From positions 1-64,000 of the forward strand of contig JABIJM010000020.1 in NCBI GenBank assembly GCA_018655525.1: DNA of 64,000 nucleotides, given 5' to 3'. The position numbers and the translations under genes are program-made. Each line of letters begins with the position of its first letter. Positions within the stretch are counted from its first letter, which is position 1. Source of the DNA: Candidatus Woesearchaeota archaeon (GTDB taxonomy: Archaea; Nanobdellota; Nanobdellia; Woesearchaeales; GW2011-AR9). The notes under the pieces were generated by a model that saw only the letters and a program-made list of their open reading frames with translations, was not told the DNA's origin and did no database searches. Of this stretch, positions 7,855 through 15,199 are shown piece after piece.

Positions 7855-8086
7855 AACCTCCCTTAACAGGTAAAAAATAATTGTTTGGAGCATAATTTTG
7901 TTTGATTCTTTCAAATAAATTTAAAGGAATGTCTTTACTAATGATTCTAATATTTCGATCATTAAATGCATTAGATTTTAGTAAATGAAGGGCATTATGT
8001 TGCATTACTCTCAAACCATTTTCATCAAAAAGATGATAGGATGTATTAGCTTTACCTTGTTTATATCTAATCAAATAATGAGTCAT
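7811..8086 (-). CDS. Small hypothetical protein (91 aa)
   Basis: The protein begins MTHYLIRYKQGKANTSYHLFDENG and looks like a small alpha/beta domain. No motif or membrane segment is recognised. It overlaps the 3' end of xth by 44 bases on the opposite strand, so the true C-terminus could be questioned, although no earlier stop exists. Upstream on this strand is an AT-rich divergent promoter region shared with the lipoprotein gene at 8170. Confidence 0.55.
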   Translation of the reverse strand: MTHYLIRYKQGKANTSYHLFDENGLRVMQHNALHLLKSNAFNDRNIRIISKDIPLNLFERIKQNYAPNNYFLPVKGGSILEESLQDNDLTP

Positions 8087-8124
8087 AATCCCTCTCCTTT
8101 GAAGAGCTTTAAAAAACTTCTGAA

Positions 8125-8156
8125 AACTAATTCATAATATATATAATAAATTAGTT
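8125..8156. promoter_or_regulatory. Inverted repeat around the AT-rich core of a divergent promoter
   Basis: AACTAATT (8125-8132) and AATTAGTT (8149-8156) are perfect inverted repeats separated by 16 A/T-rich bases that can serve as a TATA element. The site lies between the divergent genes at 8086 and 8170. It could be an operator occluding TATA binding, or chance symmetry in AT-rich DNA. Confidence 0.35.
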
Positions 8157-8169
8157 CTAAAATCAGTTT

Positions 8170-8610
8170 ATGAACAAAATTCAATCTTTAGCTGCAACGG
8201 TTGCATTATTATTCAACGTAGGGTGTATGACCCCTCTGGAACGTTACACTCATGAAGTTGGACATAAACCCGAGACTATTGAAGAACTTAAGAGCTATGG
8301 TAGATGGAGTGAAGGTCAAGGAGAATATCATGAAGCGATTTCTGCATATAAAGGAATCTTACAAAGATCAAATGACAATAATGATATTGCAAGGTTAGAT
8401 TTAGGTCGTGCATACATCACATGTTTAAAGGGTATTAGAAGACAGATAAGAGGTTCTTTTCCAATACGATCAAGGCCAAGTTTAATATATGAAGGAACAA
8501 AAGTTTGTATGGAGGCAGAAGAATTTATTAAAACACTTCCAGACACAAAGGAACTCTATCCTTTTGGAGAAAATATTAGATATCATTGTGATCACATCAA
8601 AAATCCTTAG
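8170..8610 (+). CDS. Putative lipoprotein with TPR-like helices
   Basis: The product is 146 residues. A short signal peptide ends in a lipobox-like LLFNVGC, with the Cys at about 19 as the lipid attachment site. The mature part has helical pairs with the TPR-like spacing GQGEYHEAISAYKGIL. It is probably anchored outside the cytoplasmic membrane. The function is unknown. Its 3' end overlaps the convergent DUF483 gene by 14 bases. It is one of at least seven signal-peptide lipoproteins in this window. Confidence 0.65.
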   Translation: MNKIQSLAATVALLFNVGCMTPLERYTHEVGHKPETIEELKSYGRWSEGQGEYHEAISAYKGILQRSNDNNDIARLDLGRAYITCLKGIRRQIRGSFPIRSRPSLIYEGTKVCMEAEEFIKTLPDTKELYPFGENIRYHCDHIKNP

Positions 8611-9205
8611 ATTTAGAAGGCCACAATAAATTCATCATTTCTTTAGCACGTTTATGATCATGAGCTGTAATAAGGTCAAGATTAACACGGGCCATTGCCA
8701 TACTTTCATGACAATCAGCATGACATGGAAAATGTGAAATCAACACACAATCTTTACCTCGTTTAGAGAGGTTTGTCCAAGGGTTAGTAGGAGGTGTTTG
8801 AAGATCTGTATTTATTTCAGAAAAATGTTTTTTGAAGTAATCAACACAGCATTCCGGATATCCTAATACCTTACCAAGTTCTCCAGGATTATTCATCATT
8901 TCATGATATGCTGCAAGCCATGATTTTTCTTCGTCCTTAGAAATGTACACAAAAAACATTCCATTTCGTTTATCTGTTTCCGGAATCCGAATACCTTTAT
9001 TGGAATACGAGGAATCATCTGCAAGAAGTACTTTAAAACGAGATTTAACAAGATATAAATGATGTTTTTTGCAATACGATTCTACTTGTGGCAATTCGTT
9101 GTCATAGAATCCTTGTCTCACAACTTGTTTAGCTCCATCTTGAAGAAATAATATTTCTTGTGCTTTTGTTTTAGATCCGAATATAAGAGAGAGCTTTTTT
9201 ATCAT
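8597..9205 (-). CDS. DUF483 family protein
   Basis: The product is 202 residues. The signature is a cysteine-rich half: LGYPECCVDYFKKHF near residue 118 and HFPCHADCHES near residue 165, which fit the archaeal DUF483 family. The spaced Cys and His suggest metal or cluster binding, but no activity is established. The upstream region on this strand contains structured RNA element copy 1 (9224-9306). A TATA-like stretch beyond it near 9330 implies that the element could be the 5' leader of this gene. Confidence 0.75.
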   Translation of the reverse strand: MIKKLSLIFGSKTKAQEILFLQDGAKQVVRQGFYDNELPQVESYCKKHHLYLVKSRFKVLLADDSSYSNKGIRIPETDKRNGMFFVYISKDEEKSWLAAYHEMMNNPGELGKVLGYPECCVDYFKKHFSEINTDLQTPPTNPWTNLSKRGKDCVLISHFPCHADCHESMAMARVNLDLITAHDHKRAKEMMNLLWPSKSKDF

Positions 9206-9223
9206 TTTAGTTTACGTATTAAA

Positions 9224-9306
9224 TTCAACTTCCAAGTTATCACGGCACGGCGCTTTAGGATTCGTTACACGAATACGCCTCAATTGGCGGTGATAACCCA
9301 GTTGAA
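9224..9306. ncRNA. Structured RNA element, copy 1 of 3
   Basis: Nested helices: P0 TTCAACT/AGTTGAA (9224-9230/9300-9306), P1 GTTATCAC/GTGATAAC (9236-9243/9290-9297), P2 GGCG/CGCC (9249-9252/9276-9279) and P3 ATTCG/CGAAT. Between P1 and P2 are the conserved bases GGCAC (5') and TCAATTGGC (3'). Copies at 12549-12681 and 15056-15153 keep these bases while the helices differ in sequence but stay paired, which is covariation. The strand is undecided. On the minus strand the element would start about 25 bases after a TATA-like box and end 18 bases before the DUF483 ATG. Confidence 0.65.
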
Positions 9307-9340
9307 CCTAATACTAATACAAAAGCTTATTAATTATAAA

Positions 9341-10027
9341 ATGATTTCTATACTCATGCCTTTACTTATTAAAGATAAAAAGATGGATGGAGTTGATCGG
9401 TTTCAGTTAATATTATCATATTTCATGCAATTAATTGTCATCATAGGAATTGTTATTTTTGCAGTGAGAGGAAATTGGGTAAGTATGGTTGCATGTATTG
9501 GCATTTTATTTCTGACATTTCTTCCTTCAATTGTGAGAAGAAAGTATAATGTCTACCTTCCTTTAGAAATTGATTTTGTTGTGATTGGATTTATTTTTGC
9601 AGCGATTTTCTTAGGAGAGATTCAGGGTTACTACACACGATTTTGGTGGTGGGATTCTTTTTTACATACTGGTTCTGGATTGTTATTGGGATTAACTGGT
9701 TTCCTTTTAATTTATATTCTTAATGAGGAGAAAAGAGTTCATGTGAAAATGAAACCTGGATTCGTTGCATTGTTTGCATTTGCGTTTGCAGTCATGATGG
9801 GTGGAGTATGGGAGATTTTTGAATTTGGTATGGATAGTTTCTTTAGTTTGAATATGCAAAGTTCTGGTTTAGTTGATACAATGTGGGATTTAATTGTTGA
9901 TACGATTGGTGCAGGAGTTATTTCATTGTTAGGTTATTTCTATTTGAAGAAAGGAAAATCGTTAATTTTTGATCGTGTGATTCACAGATTTGTAAAACGG
10001 AATCCACAGTTGTTTAAGAGAAAATAA
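9341..10027 (+). CDS. YjdF-like (DUF2238) integral membrane protein
   Basis: The product is 228 residues with about six hydrophobic segments. Diagnostic stretches are FWWWDSFLHTGSG near residue 105, GGVWEIFEFGMD near residue 160, and TMWDLIVDTIGA near residue 185. Acidic and His residues within membrane helices match the YjdF/DUF2238 family. The molecular function is not established. The ATG at 9341 is used. A longer frame reaching back to 9158 would cross the structured RNA element. A short LIKDKKMDGVDR segment precedes the first helix. Confidence 0.75.
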   Translation: MISILMPLLIKDKKMDGVDRFQLILSYFMQLIVIIGIVIFAVRGNWVSMVACIGILFLTFLPSIVRRKYNVYLPLEIDFVVIGFIFAAIFLGEIQGYYTRFWWWDSFLHTGSGLLLGLTGFLLIYILNEEKRVHVKMKPGFVALFAFAFAVMMGGVWEIFEFGMDSFFSLNMQSSGLVDTMWDLIVDTIGAGVISLLGYFYLKKGKSLIFDRVIHRFVKRNPQLFKRK

Positions 10028-10042
10028 TTCTAAATCATACTC

Positions 10043-10101
10043 ATCCTCAGGCTACTTACATATATTCCATAATGGATTTACGTTGGGGCTCATCATAGGA
10101 T
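10043..10101 (-). ncRNA. Candidate box C/D guide RNA
   Basis: On the minus strand a 59-base unit has terminal ATCC/GGAT pairing around a box C (ATGATGA, 10090-10096) and a box D (CTGA, 10047-10050) separated by 39 bases. This is the size and layout of archaeal C/D sRNAs that guide 2'-O-methylation. Internal C'/D' boxes are weak. No protein-coding frame competes. The candidate guides are the bases upstream of the D box (ATGTAAGTAGC). No target is assigned. Confidence 0.4.
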
Positions 10102-10145
10102 CTTGAGAGACTAGAGCGGACTTATGTCCACGTGTTAATTAATTG

Positions 10146-10170
10146 ATTAAAAAGAGTCTTCTTTTTTAAT
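10146..10170 (+). terminator. Terminator-like hairpin with T-run
   Basis: ATTAAAAAGA and TCTTTTTTAAT pair around a GTCT loop. The 3' arm supplies six T on the plus strand, a plausible archaeal termination signal downstream of the YjdF-like gene. A very similar A5-G/C-T6 hairpin follows the ZIP gene at 17308-17330. Confidence 0.4.
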
Positions 10171-10210
10171 TGTTTGTGGTTATTTTTGGAAAGAAAGGTT
10201 TATTTTTTGT

Positions 10211-10444
10211 CTAATAACCATCATCTTTGGTAGCCTTATAACCAAATGCATCTTCTAAACTTTTATTTAAATCTTCTGAAGTCATAATATTTCCCTCAGC
10301 TAATGCATGAGAAACGTAGTCTGGCTTCCTACTTCCCCCCAACATTGTACTGATTATAGCCCCTTCTGCTATTTCCCTATTTCTTTTTTTTACTTCTGCG
10401 GGTGTTGGAGGTTTAGGGGGCATTGGTATTTCATCTATTGACAT
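10211..10444 (-). CDS. Small proline-rich hypothetical protein (77 aa)
   Basis: The protein begins MSIDEIPMPPKPPTPAEVKKRNRE, followed by a helical region. No signal peptide, membrane segment or recognised domain is seen. It is on the same strand as, and 88 bases beyond, tRNA-Arg(CCU), with its own AT-rich upstream region. The coding call rests on codon composition and the absence of a better frame. Confidence 0.5.
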   Translation of the reverse strand: MSIDEIPMPPKPPTPAEVKKRNREIAEGAIISTMLGGSRKPDYVSHALAEGNIMTSEDLNKSLEDAFGYKATKDDGY

Positions 10445-10532
10445 GAAAGAGATAGAAGAAGGAAACTATTTAATCTTTACTGGTCTTCAAAATAAATTTA
10501 TGCCTATCTTTAAACATAAAAATAAGAAAGAG

Positions 10533-10642
10533 CGGACCTGGGAGGATTTGAACCCCCGGTCTATTCCTTGCTTCCCATAATTGAGTAGGAGGGAATCGCC
10601 TTTTCTGGTCAATAAATGATATCCAGACTGGGCCACAGGTCC
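10533..10642 (-). tRNA. tRNA-Arg(CCU) with anticodon-loop intron and D-loop insertion
   Basis: Acceptor GGACCTG/CAGGTCC, T arm GGGGG-TTCAAAT-CCTCC, discriminator G. The anticodon stem ATTCC pairs with GGAAT and the loop begins CTCCTA, giving CCU, followed by a short (about 17 nt) intron. The D stem GCC/GGC encloses an oversized loop in which TCTGG and CCAGA pair around ATATCATTTATTGA. This looks like a second intron in the D loop rather than a normal D loop. It starts 5 bases after the AsnRS stop on the same strand, so the two are probably co-transcribed. Confidence 0.85.
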
Positions 10643-10647
10643 AATAC

Positions 10648-11949
10648 TTATGGTTTGTACCGTTCCATGGTTCTAGGGAACGGAATTGCATCTTTAATGG
10701 TATCTAATCCACAGATCCATTTAATAATTCTTTCTACACCTAAACCAAATCCACCGTGTGGAACAGATCCATATCTACGTGTGTCTAGGTAGAATTCGTA
10801 TTCTTCTGGTTTCTCGCCATCATCACGTAATCGTTGTTTGATTTTTTCTAAATCATGTTCTCTATGTGATCCACCAATAATTTCACCATGTCCTTCTGGT
10901 GCAAGGAAATCACATCCTTGGACAACTTTGGGATCTTTTGGATCTTCAGTCATGTAGAAAGCTTTGACTTCTTTTGGATAATGTGTTACAATTACAGGAA
11001 CGTCATAAAGTTTTGTTAATTTTTCTTCTTCAATTGTTCTTAGGTCTTTACCCCAAGGAACATCCATTTTACATTTATCTTTCAAAATCTTTAATGCGTC
11101 TGTGTATGTCATTCGTACAAATGGTTTTTTTACTGTAGGTTCAAGAAGTTTCCAATCTCGTTCAAGAAGTTCAAATTCTGGTTTATGTTTTTCAAGAACT
11201 CTTTTAACAACAAATTTTAGTAAAGCTTCTCCATGATCTTGAATGTCTTTGAAGTCAGCCCATGCCATTTCCATTTCTGCATGCCAGTATTCTGTAAGAT
11301 GTCTACTGGTTTTTGACTTCTCTGCACGGAATGATGGTGAAATTGTATAAATTTTTTCTAATCCAAAGATTGCAGGTTCTGCATAAAGTTGCCATGTTTG
11401 TGCAAGGAATACGTCTTTCTTTCCAAAGTAATCAACATGAAATAAATCAGATCCACCTTCACATTGCACTGCTTGAAAAATTGGTGAATGGTATTCATAG
11501 AATCCTTCTCCTTTGAAGTATTCATCAATTGCGCCAAAAATGGTTGATCTAATTTTAAGAATTGCAGTCATTTTTCGTGATCGTAACCATAAATGTCTAT
11601 GATCTGCAAGGTGTTCAATAGATGTATCTTTTGTGATAGGATATTTATCAGATGCATGAACAATTTCAAGTTTATCTACTTGAACTTCAAATCCTGTTGG
11701 TGCTCTCTCGTCAGCTTTGATTTCACCAGTTAGCATGATTGAAGATTCTACTTGCAATTTGTCAATTGCATCCCATTGAGCGTCAAATTTATCGCGTTTT
11801 AAAACACATTGAATTAACTGAGTAGAATCTCGTAGAACAATGAATTTAAGTTTAGAACTACCTCGTTCTCTGTGGACCCAGCCTCGTAAAGAGACTTTTC
11901 CTGTACCTTTGTCCATTCCTTCTTGAATGGAGATGTATTTTGTTGCCAT
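10648..11949 (-). CDS. asnS: Asparaginyl-tRNA synthetase
   Basis: The product is 433 residues, normal for the archaeal enzyme. An OB-fold anticodon-binding domain (about 15-105, beginning VSLRGWVHRERGSSKLKFIVLRD) precedes a class II catalytic core. Motif 2 is SPSFRAEKSKTSRHLTEYWH and motif 3 PHGGFGLGVERIIKW. The SKTSRHL pattern and YGSVPHGG favour AsnRS over AspRS. It charges tRNA-Asn directly, so the organism need not depend only on transamidation. A tRNA-Arg gene follows immediately. TTTTTATAAAG upstream is a likely TATA element. Confidence 0.93.
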   Translation of the reverse strand: MATKYISIQEGMDKGTGKVSLRGWVHRERGSSKLKFIVLRDSTQLIQCVLKRDKFDAQWDAIDKLQVESSIMLTGEIKADERAPTGFEVQVDKLEIVHASDKYPITKDTSIEHLADHRHLWLRSRKMTAILKIRSTIFGAIDEYFKGEGFYEYHSPIFQAVQCEGGSDLFHVDYFGKKDVFLAQTWQLYAEPAIFGLEKIYTISPSFRAEKSKTSRHLTEYWHAEMEMAWADFKDIQDHGEALLKFVVKRVLEKHKPEFELLERDWKLLEPTVKKPFVRMTYTDALKILKDKCKMDVPWGKDLRTIEEEKLTKLYDVPVIVTHYPKEVKAFYMTEDPKDPKVVQGCDFLAPEGHGEIIGGSHREHDLEKIKQRLRDDGEKPEEYEFYLDTRRYGSVPHGGFGLGVERIIKWICGLDTIKDAIPFPRTMERYKP

Positions 11950-12005
11950 TATCCTATTTGTGAATGTATGTCTTTATAAAAAGGTTTTGGGTTGATTTGA
12001 AAAAA

Positions 12006-12539
12006 TTATTTGAAAACACTATAACTCATCCCATTTCCAATTGTAATAATTTCTGTATCTAATTTAGGATGTACTTGAATTCGTTCTTTAAATTCTTTAC
12101 AACCAGGAAGGTCAATATTATCTGCGATTAAGATACCTTTTTTTGAAAGGATTTTCAAACAAGGTTCTAAAACCTTGATGTATTCTTTATTTGCAAAATC
12201 TAAAAGAATCATGTCAAACTGAATCTTTTCTTGTGCAAGTTCTTCTACGTACTTCACACCATCTCCTAAAATCACATGAGCTGTGATATTAAATTCTTTA
12301 AAATTTTTCATCGCTTCTTGAACTGCGTGTGGACTTGTATCAACTGTTGTTAAGGTTGCTCCTTCTGATGCAAGAATGATACCTGAGTACCCATTTGCAG
12401 TTCCGAGTTCTAGGATTGTTTTCGGTTTATGTTGTTTTATTTTATTTAGAATCCATTTAGCTTTCTCTGGTCCAATAATTGGTACTTTTCGTTCTATTGA
12501 TTCTTGTTCAAGTTTCTTTAGTTGTTCTATAATTGTCAT
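12006..12539 (-). CDS. SAM-dependent O-methyltransferase-like protein
   Basis: The product is 177 residues. The class I methyltransferase core is clear: ILELGTANGYSGI (motif I, about 41-53), LTTVDTSPHA (ribose-binding acidic residue), VILGDGVKYVEEL and MILLDFANKEY, then KKGILIADN. It resembles small catechol/caffeoyl-CoA-type O-methyltransferases. The substrate is unknown. Structured RNA element copy 2 lies 10 bases upstream of the ATG. A TATA-like box beyond it (near 12700) puts the likely transcript start at the edge of the element. Confidence 0.85.
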   Translation of the reverse strand: MTIIEQLKKLEQESIERKVPIIGPEKAKWILNKIKQHKPKTILELGTANGYSGIILASEGATLTTVDTSPHAVQEAMKNFKEFNITAHVILGDGVKYVEELAQEKIQFDMILLDFANKEYIKVLEPCLKILSKKGILIADNIDLPGCKEFKERIQVHPKLDTEIITIGNGMSYSVFK

Positions 12540-12548
12540 TTTTTCGTG

Positions 12549-12681
12549 GTATGTACGTTCTCAGGGTAGGGCACGCCGCTGGTGATTTTGTTCATAGATT
12601 CACAAAATGCGGCTCAATTGGTTTCCGAAGGAAGCCCCAGCAACTTTGTTGCTCGTGGCGCTACCCTTACACTTGACATAT
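12549..12681. ncRNA. Structured RNA element, copy 2 of 3 (with extra hairpins)
   Basis: P0 GTATGT/ACATAT, P1 GGGTAG/CTACCC (12564-12569/12661-12666), P2 GCCGC/GCGGC (12575-12579/12609-12613) and P3 ATTTTGT/ACAAAAT. Conserved GGCAC (12570-12574) and TCAATTGG (12614-12621) are present. Unlike the other copies, 35-40 bases forming two small hairpins (TTCC-GAA-GGAA and AGCAAC-TTT-GTTGCT) are inserted after TCAATTGG. The P0-P1 internal loop shares CGTTCT and CACTTG with copy 3. It sits between divergent genes. Confidence 0.65.
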
Positions 12682-12732
12682 TAGATACCAAAATTGTAAA
12701 AATATATAAACGTTTATGCATTTTCTACAAGT

Positions 12733-13437
12733 ATGAAACATAAACATCGGTATTGGGGTTATGTTGGATTGTTAGGAGTAGTCTTAATTTTAGGTTATCT
12801 AAATTATATTGTTGATTTGAAACAATTTGCTGATCCCATTTATGTTCGTGATTTCTTATTAAGTTTTGGAGCATGGAGTTATCTTGTGTATATTGTGATG
12901 TTGCTTGCAACAATTCCATTACCAATTCCTTCAACACCTGTTGTATTAGCAGGAGGATATGTGTTTGGTACAATTCTGGGAACAATACTCTCTTTAATTG
13001 CGGGTGCTCTAGGAAGTAGTATTGCATTTCTATTAACACGTAAATATGGGAAACCTATGTTAGAAAAATTAGTGGACAAACACCACATCCTTCAATTTAA
13101 TCATATCTTCAAAAAACGAGGGACGTCAGCTGCATTTTTATCATATGCAATTCCTACGTTTCCTTCAGATGCTGTGAGTTTGATGTTAGGTTTAACAAAA
13201 ATGAGTTTTCATACATTTTTGTTGTTGTATTTTATATCTCACATTCCTAGATATTTAATTATTAATTCTATTGGAAGTGACTTCTTCCATGGATTTTCTG
13301 CAACAACATTTGTTGTCGTGATTCTTGGAATCGGATTGATCCTTGCTGCATTCTTCAGAGAAAAGTTGAAGAAGGTGTTCTTCAAAGAGCTGCATGAAGT
13401 TGAGAGAGAAGTGAAGAAGTTAGAGAAAGAAATGTAG
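12733..13437 (+). CDS. TVP38/TMEM64-family (DedA-like) membrane protein
   Basis: The product is 234 residues with 5-6 membrane segments. The central IPLPIPSTPVVLAGGYVFG stretch, then GALGSSIAFLLTRKYGK and the later YAIPTFPSDAVSLMLGLT, match the VTT/SNARE-associated domain. Family members are linked to lipid scrambling and membrane homeostasis. The charged C-terminal tail (KVFFKELHEVEREVKKLEKEM) is probably cytoplasmic. A good TATA box (AAATATATAAAC) lies about 25-30 bases upstream of the start. Confidence 0.85.
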   Translation: MKHKHRYWGYVGLLGVVLILGYLNYIVDLKQFADPIYVRDFLLSFGAWSYLVYIVMLLATIPLPIPSTPVVLAGGYVFGTILGTILSLIAGALGSSIAFLLTRKYGKPMLEKLVDKHHILQFNHIFKKRGTSAAFLSYAIPTFPSDAVSLMLGLTKMSFHTFLLLYFISHIPRYLIINSIGSDFFHGFSATTFVVVILGIGLILAAFFREKLKKVFFKELHEVEREVKKLEKEM

Positions 13438-13481
13438 TTTTTATCATAAAGACTTTTAAAATAAGTATATTTCTGGTTCAT

Positions 13482-13730
13482 ATGATTAAAGAAGATGGAT
13501 TTCCAAGAGCTTCCTGGTTAGTATCTGTTTATGCGGAAGAAGTAAAACAATATGTTCCTTTATCTAGAGCAGATTTAATAGTTGTAAGGAGAGAATACCT
13601 CCCTCGGATGTTTGAACTTGCTGTTGCTGGAGGAGAATCAAATTATTGTGATCGTGCTGCAGTTTATTCTTTAAGACAATTTTGTTGGGAGTATGGTCTT
13701 GAAAAATATGGTGTGTATTTCACTTATTAA
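13482..13730 (+). CDS. Small hypothetical protein (82 aa)
   Basis: The protein begins MIKEDGFPRASWLVSVYAEEVKQYVPLSR and is mostly helical, with two late cysteines. No family recognised. CTTTTAAAATA lies about 25 bases before the ATG and is a plausible TATA element. It ends 3 bases before the convergent EEP gene. The function cannot be inferred. Confidence 0.6.
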   Translation: MIKEDGFPRASWLVSVYAEEVKQYVPLSRADLIVVRREYLPRMFELAVAGGESNYCDRAAVYSLRQFCWEYGLEKYGVYFTY

Positions 13731-13733
13731 GAA

Positions 13734-14504
13734 TCAAACTTCAAAGTCAATCATTAAGGGTAAATGATCTGAAAACGCAAAGTGTAATACAGAATATTTC
13801 TTGATTTTTATTTGTGGTGATGTAAGGATCCAATCTAATCTCTTGGAAGGATGCCATGCTGGTTCTGTAAAAGGAATAGATTTTTTATCTAACGCGATCC
13901 TGTCTTTAAGATGCGTTTTCTTCATGAGGTCTTTCATTTCAGATTCACCGTTAAATGTGTTAAAGTCTCCCATGAGGATAACTGGATTTTTGATCTTGTT
14001 TACAATTCCAATTAATTCTTTGATTTGGAGTGCACGTGTTTTTGGCCCTAGTGCAAGATGTGCTGCGAGTAAGGTTACTTTTTTTCCTTTAATTGTAACG
14101 GTTGATTCAATCACCATACGTTTCGTACCTTCATGAAATACATGATATTTAATTTTATTAAGTGGAAATTTTGAAATAATTGCATTTGCTTGTTTATTTA
14201 AGATTGGAACATGATGGAATAATTTCAACCATCCCGTGACAGGATATTTGACTTTCTCAGCGTAATTATTCATCCCTAAACCTTCTTCAAAGAATTTCAC
14301 TTGGTCTTTTCCTCTTGCACGTAAGGAACCTGTATCAACTTCAATTAATGTTACAATATCTGGTTTGAGTTTTTTTAATTGATCCAGAATTTGTTGTTCT
14401 AATTTTGGTGGTGGAAAGAATATTCGCCAGAAAAAAAGGTATTGGTACCATAATCCTTCCATTCCTTCACAGTATTCTATATTGTAGGAAATTAGTTTCA
14501 CCAT
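13734..14504 (-). CDS. Endonuclease/exonuclease/phosphatase superfamily protein
   Basis: The product is 256 residues. KLISYNIEYCEGM at the start, VTLIEVDTG (metal-binding Glu near residue 57), LLAAHLALG, ILMGDFNTF (Asp/Asn near residue 180) and the terminal FSDHLPL give the full DNase I/EEP active-site order. An insertion with aromatic residues (LWYQYLFFWRIFFPPPK) follows strand 1 and could contact membrane or lipid. The substrate may be nucleic acid or a phospho-inositide/lipid-like phosphate. It is distinct from the Xth protein at 7102. Confidence 0.8.
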   Translation of the reverse strand: MVKLISYNIEYCEGMEGLWYQYLFFWRIFFPPPKLEQQILDQLKKLKPDIVTLIEVDTGSLRARGKDQVKFFEEGLGMNNYAEKVKYPVTGWLKLFHHVPILNKQANAIISKFPLNKIKYHVFHEGTKRMVIESTVTIKGKKVTLLAAHLALGPKTRALQIKELIGIVNKIKNPVILMGDFNTFNGESEMKDLMKKTHLKDRIALDKKSIPFTEPAWHPSKRLDWILTSPQIKIKKYSVLHFAFSDHLPLMIDFEV

Positions 14505-14575
14505 GTTATAAAGAAAGGTTTTAGGTTTATATATTCTTTGGTAATGTTTAAATAAATAAGAATGTGGTTATGATT

Positions 14576-15097
14576 ATGGTTATTCATTTTGAAAGAAGTT
14601 TACAGGACGCTTTAGAAAAAATAGGTAAACACGAATATCATGAGTTTAAGATTCATTCTTTTGAGGAAGAAGCTAAGCACGAACATGATTTGATTGAAAC
14701 ATATGGAAATGCAAAATGGGCAATTGTTGATATCTTAAATGGGAGATATGGCCTGAATGTAGATTTACAAAATTGGTTGGATCACAAAGAAGATGATGTT
14801 GCATATTTCTTAAATGAAGCTGGTTCCAATAGTTTGCATCATTCGGAATTTAAAGCACCTTATCGGTTGTGTTTATGGTTGGGTGAAAATGGATTTATGA
14901 TTTCAATAGAACAAAAAGGAAAAGGTTTTGATGCTTCTTTTGTTGATTCTCATAGAATTAAAGAGAATGAAGGTGCTGCTTTTGAATTTTATAGAAAGTG
15001 TAAAGGAGAAGTATTTTTTGATGATGAGAAGGAAACAAGAGTTATTTATTACGTAAGTGATATATCCGTTCTATGTGAGCAGGGCACGCCGCAGTAG
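14576..15097 (+). CDS. Hypothetical protein ending inside a structured RNA element
   Basis: The product is about 173 residues, acidic and His-rich in its first third, with a mixed alpha/beta second half (APYRLCLWLGENGFMISIEQKG). No family recognised. Starts at GTG 14564, ATG 14570 and ATG 14576 are in frame. The last is preferred because TTTAAATAAATA sits about 25 bases before it, giving a near leaderless message. The final residues (about 15076-15097) are encoded by the first half of RNA element copy 3, so the native C-terminus may have been replaced by insertion of the element. Confidence 0.6.
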   Translation: MVIHFERSLQDALEKIGKHEYHEFKIHSFEEEAKHEHDLIETYGNAKWAIVDILNGRYGLNVDLQNWLDHKEDDVAYFLNEAGSNSLHHSEFKAPYRLCLWLGENGFMISIEQKGKGFDASFVDSHRIKENEGAAFEFYRKCKGEVFFDDEKETRVIYYVSDISVLCEQGTPQ

Positions 15098-15153
15098 ATT
15101 TTGCAAGCAAAATGCGGCTCAATTGGCGCTGCTCACCCACTTGCTATATCACT
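15056..15153. ncRNA. Structured RNA element, copy 3 of 3
   Basis: P0 AGTGATATA/TATATCACT (15056-15064/15145-15153), P1 GTGAGCAG/CTGCTCAC (15075-15082/15129-15136), P2 GCCGC/GCGGC (15088-15092/15114-15118), and P3 ATTTTGC/GCAAAAT with an AA loop. Conserved GGCAC lies at 15083-15087, TCAATTGGC at 15119-15127, and a five-base bulge (AGTAG) between P2 and P3. The 5' half overlaps the end of the coding frame at 15097, and a TATA-like TTTTAAAG follows near 15170. No minus-strand gene lies downstream here. Confidence 0.65.
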
Positions 15154-15199
15154 CACTTCCTACAAAGAACTTTTAAAGTAAGTCCTATAATATAGAAAT

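Noticed and set aside
9158-9340. N-terminal extension of the YjdF-like protein
   Set aside because: It would translate the structured RNA element. The ATG at 9341 starts at a natural N-terminus before the first membrane helix.
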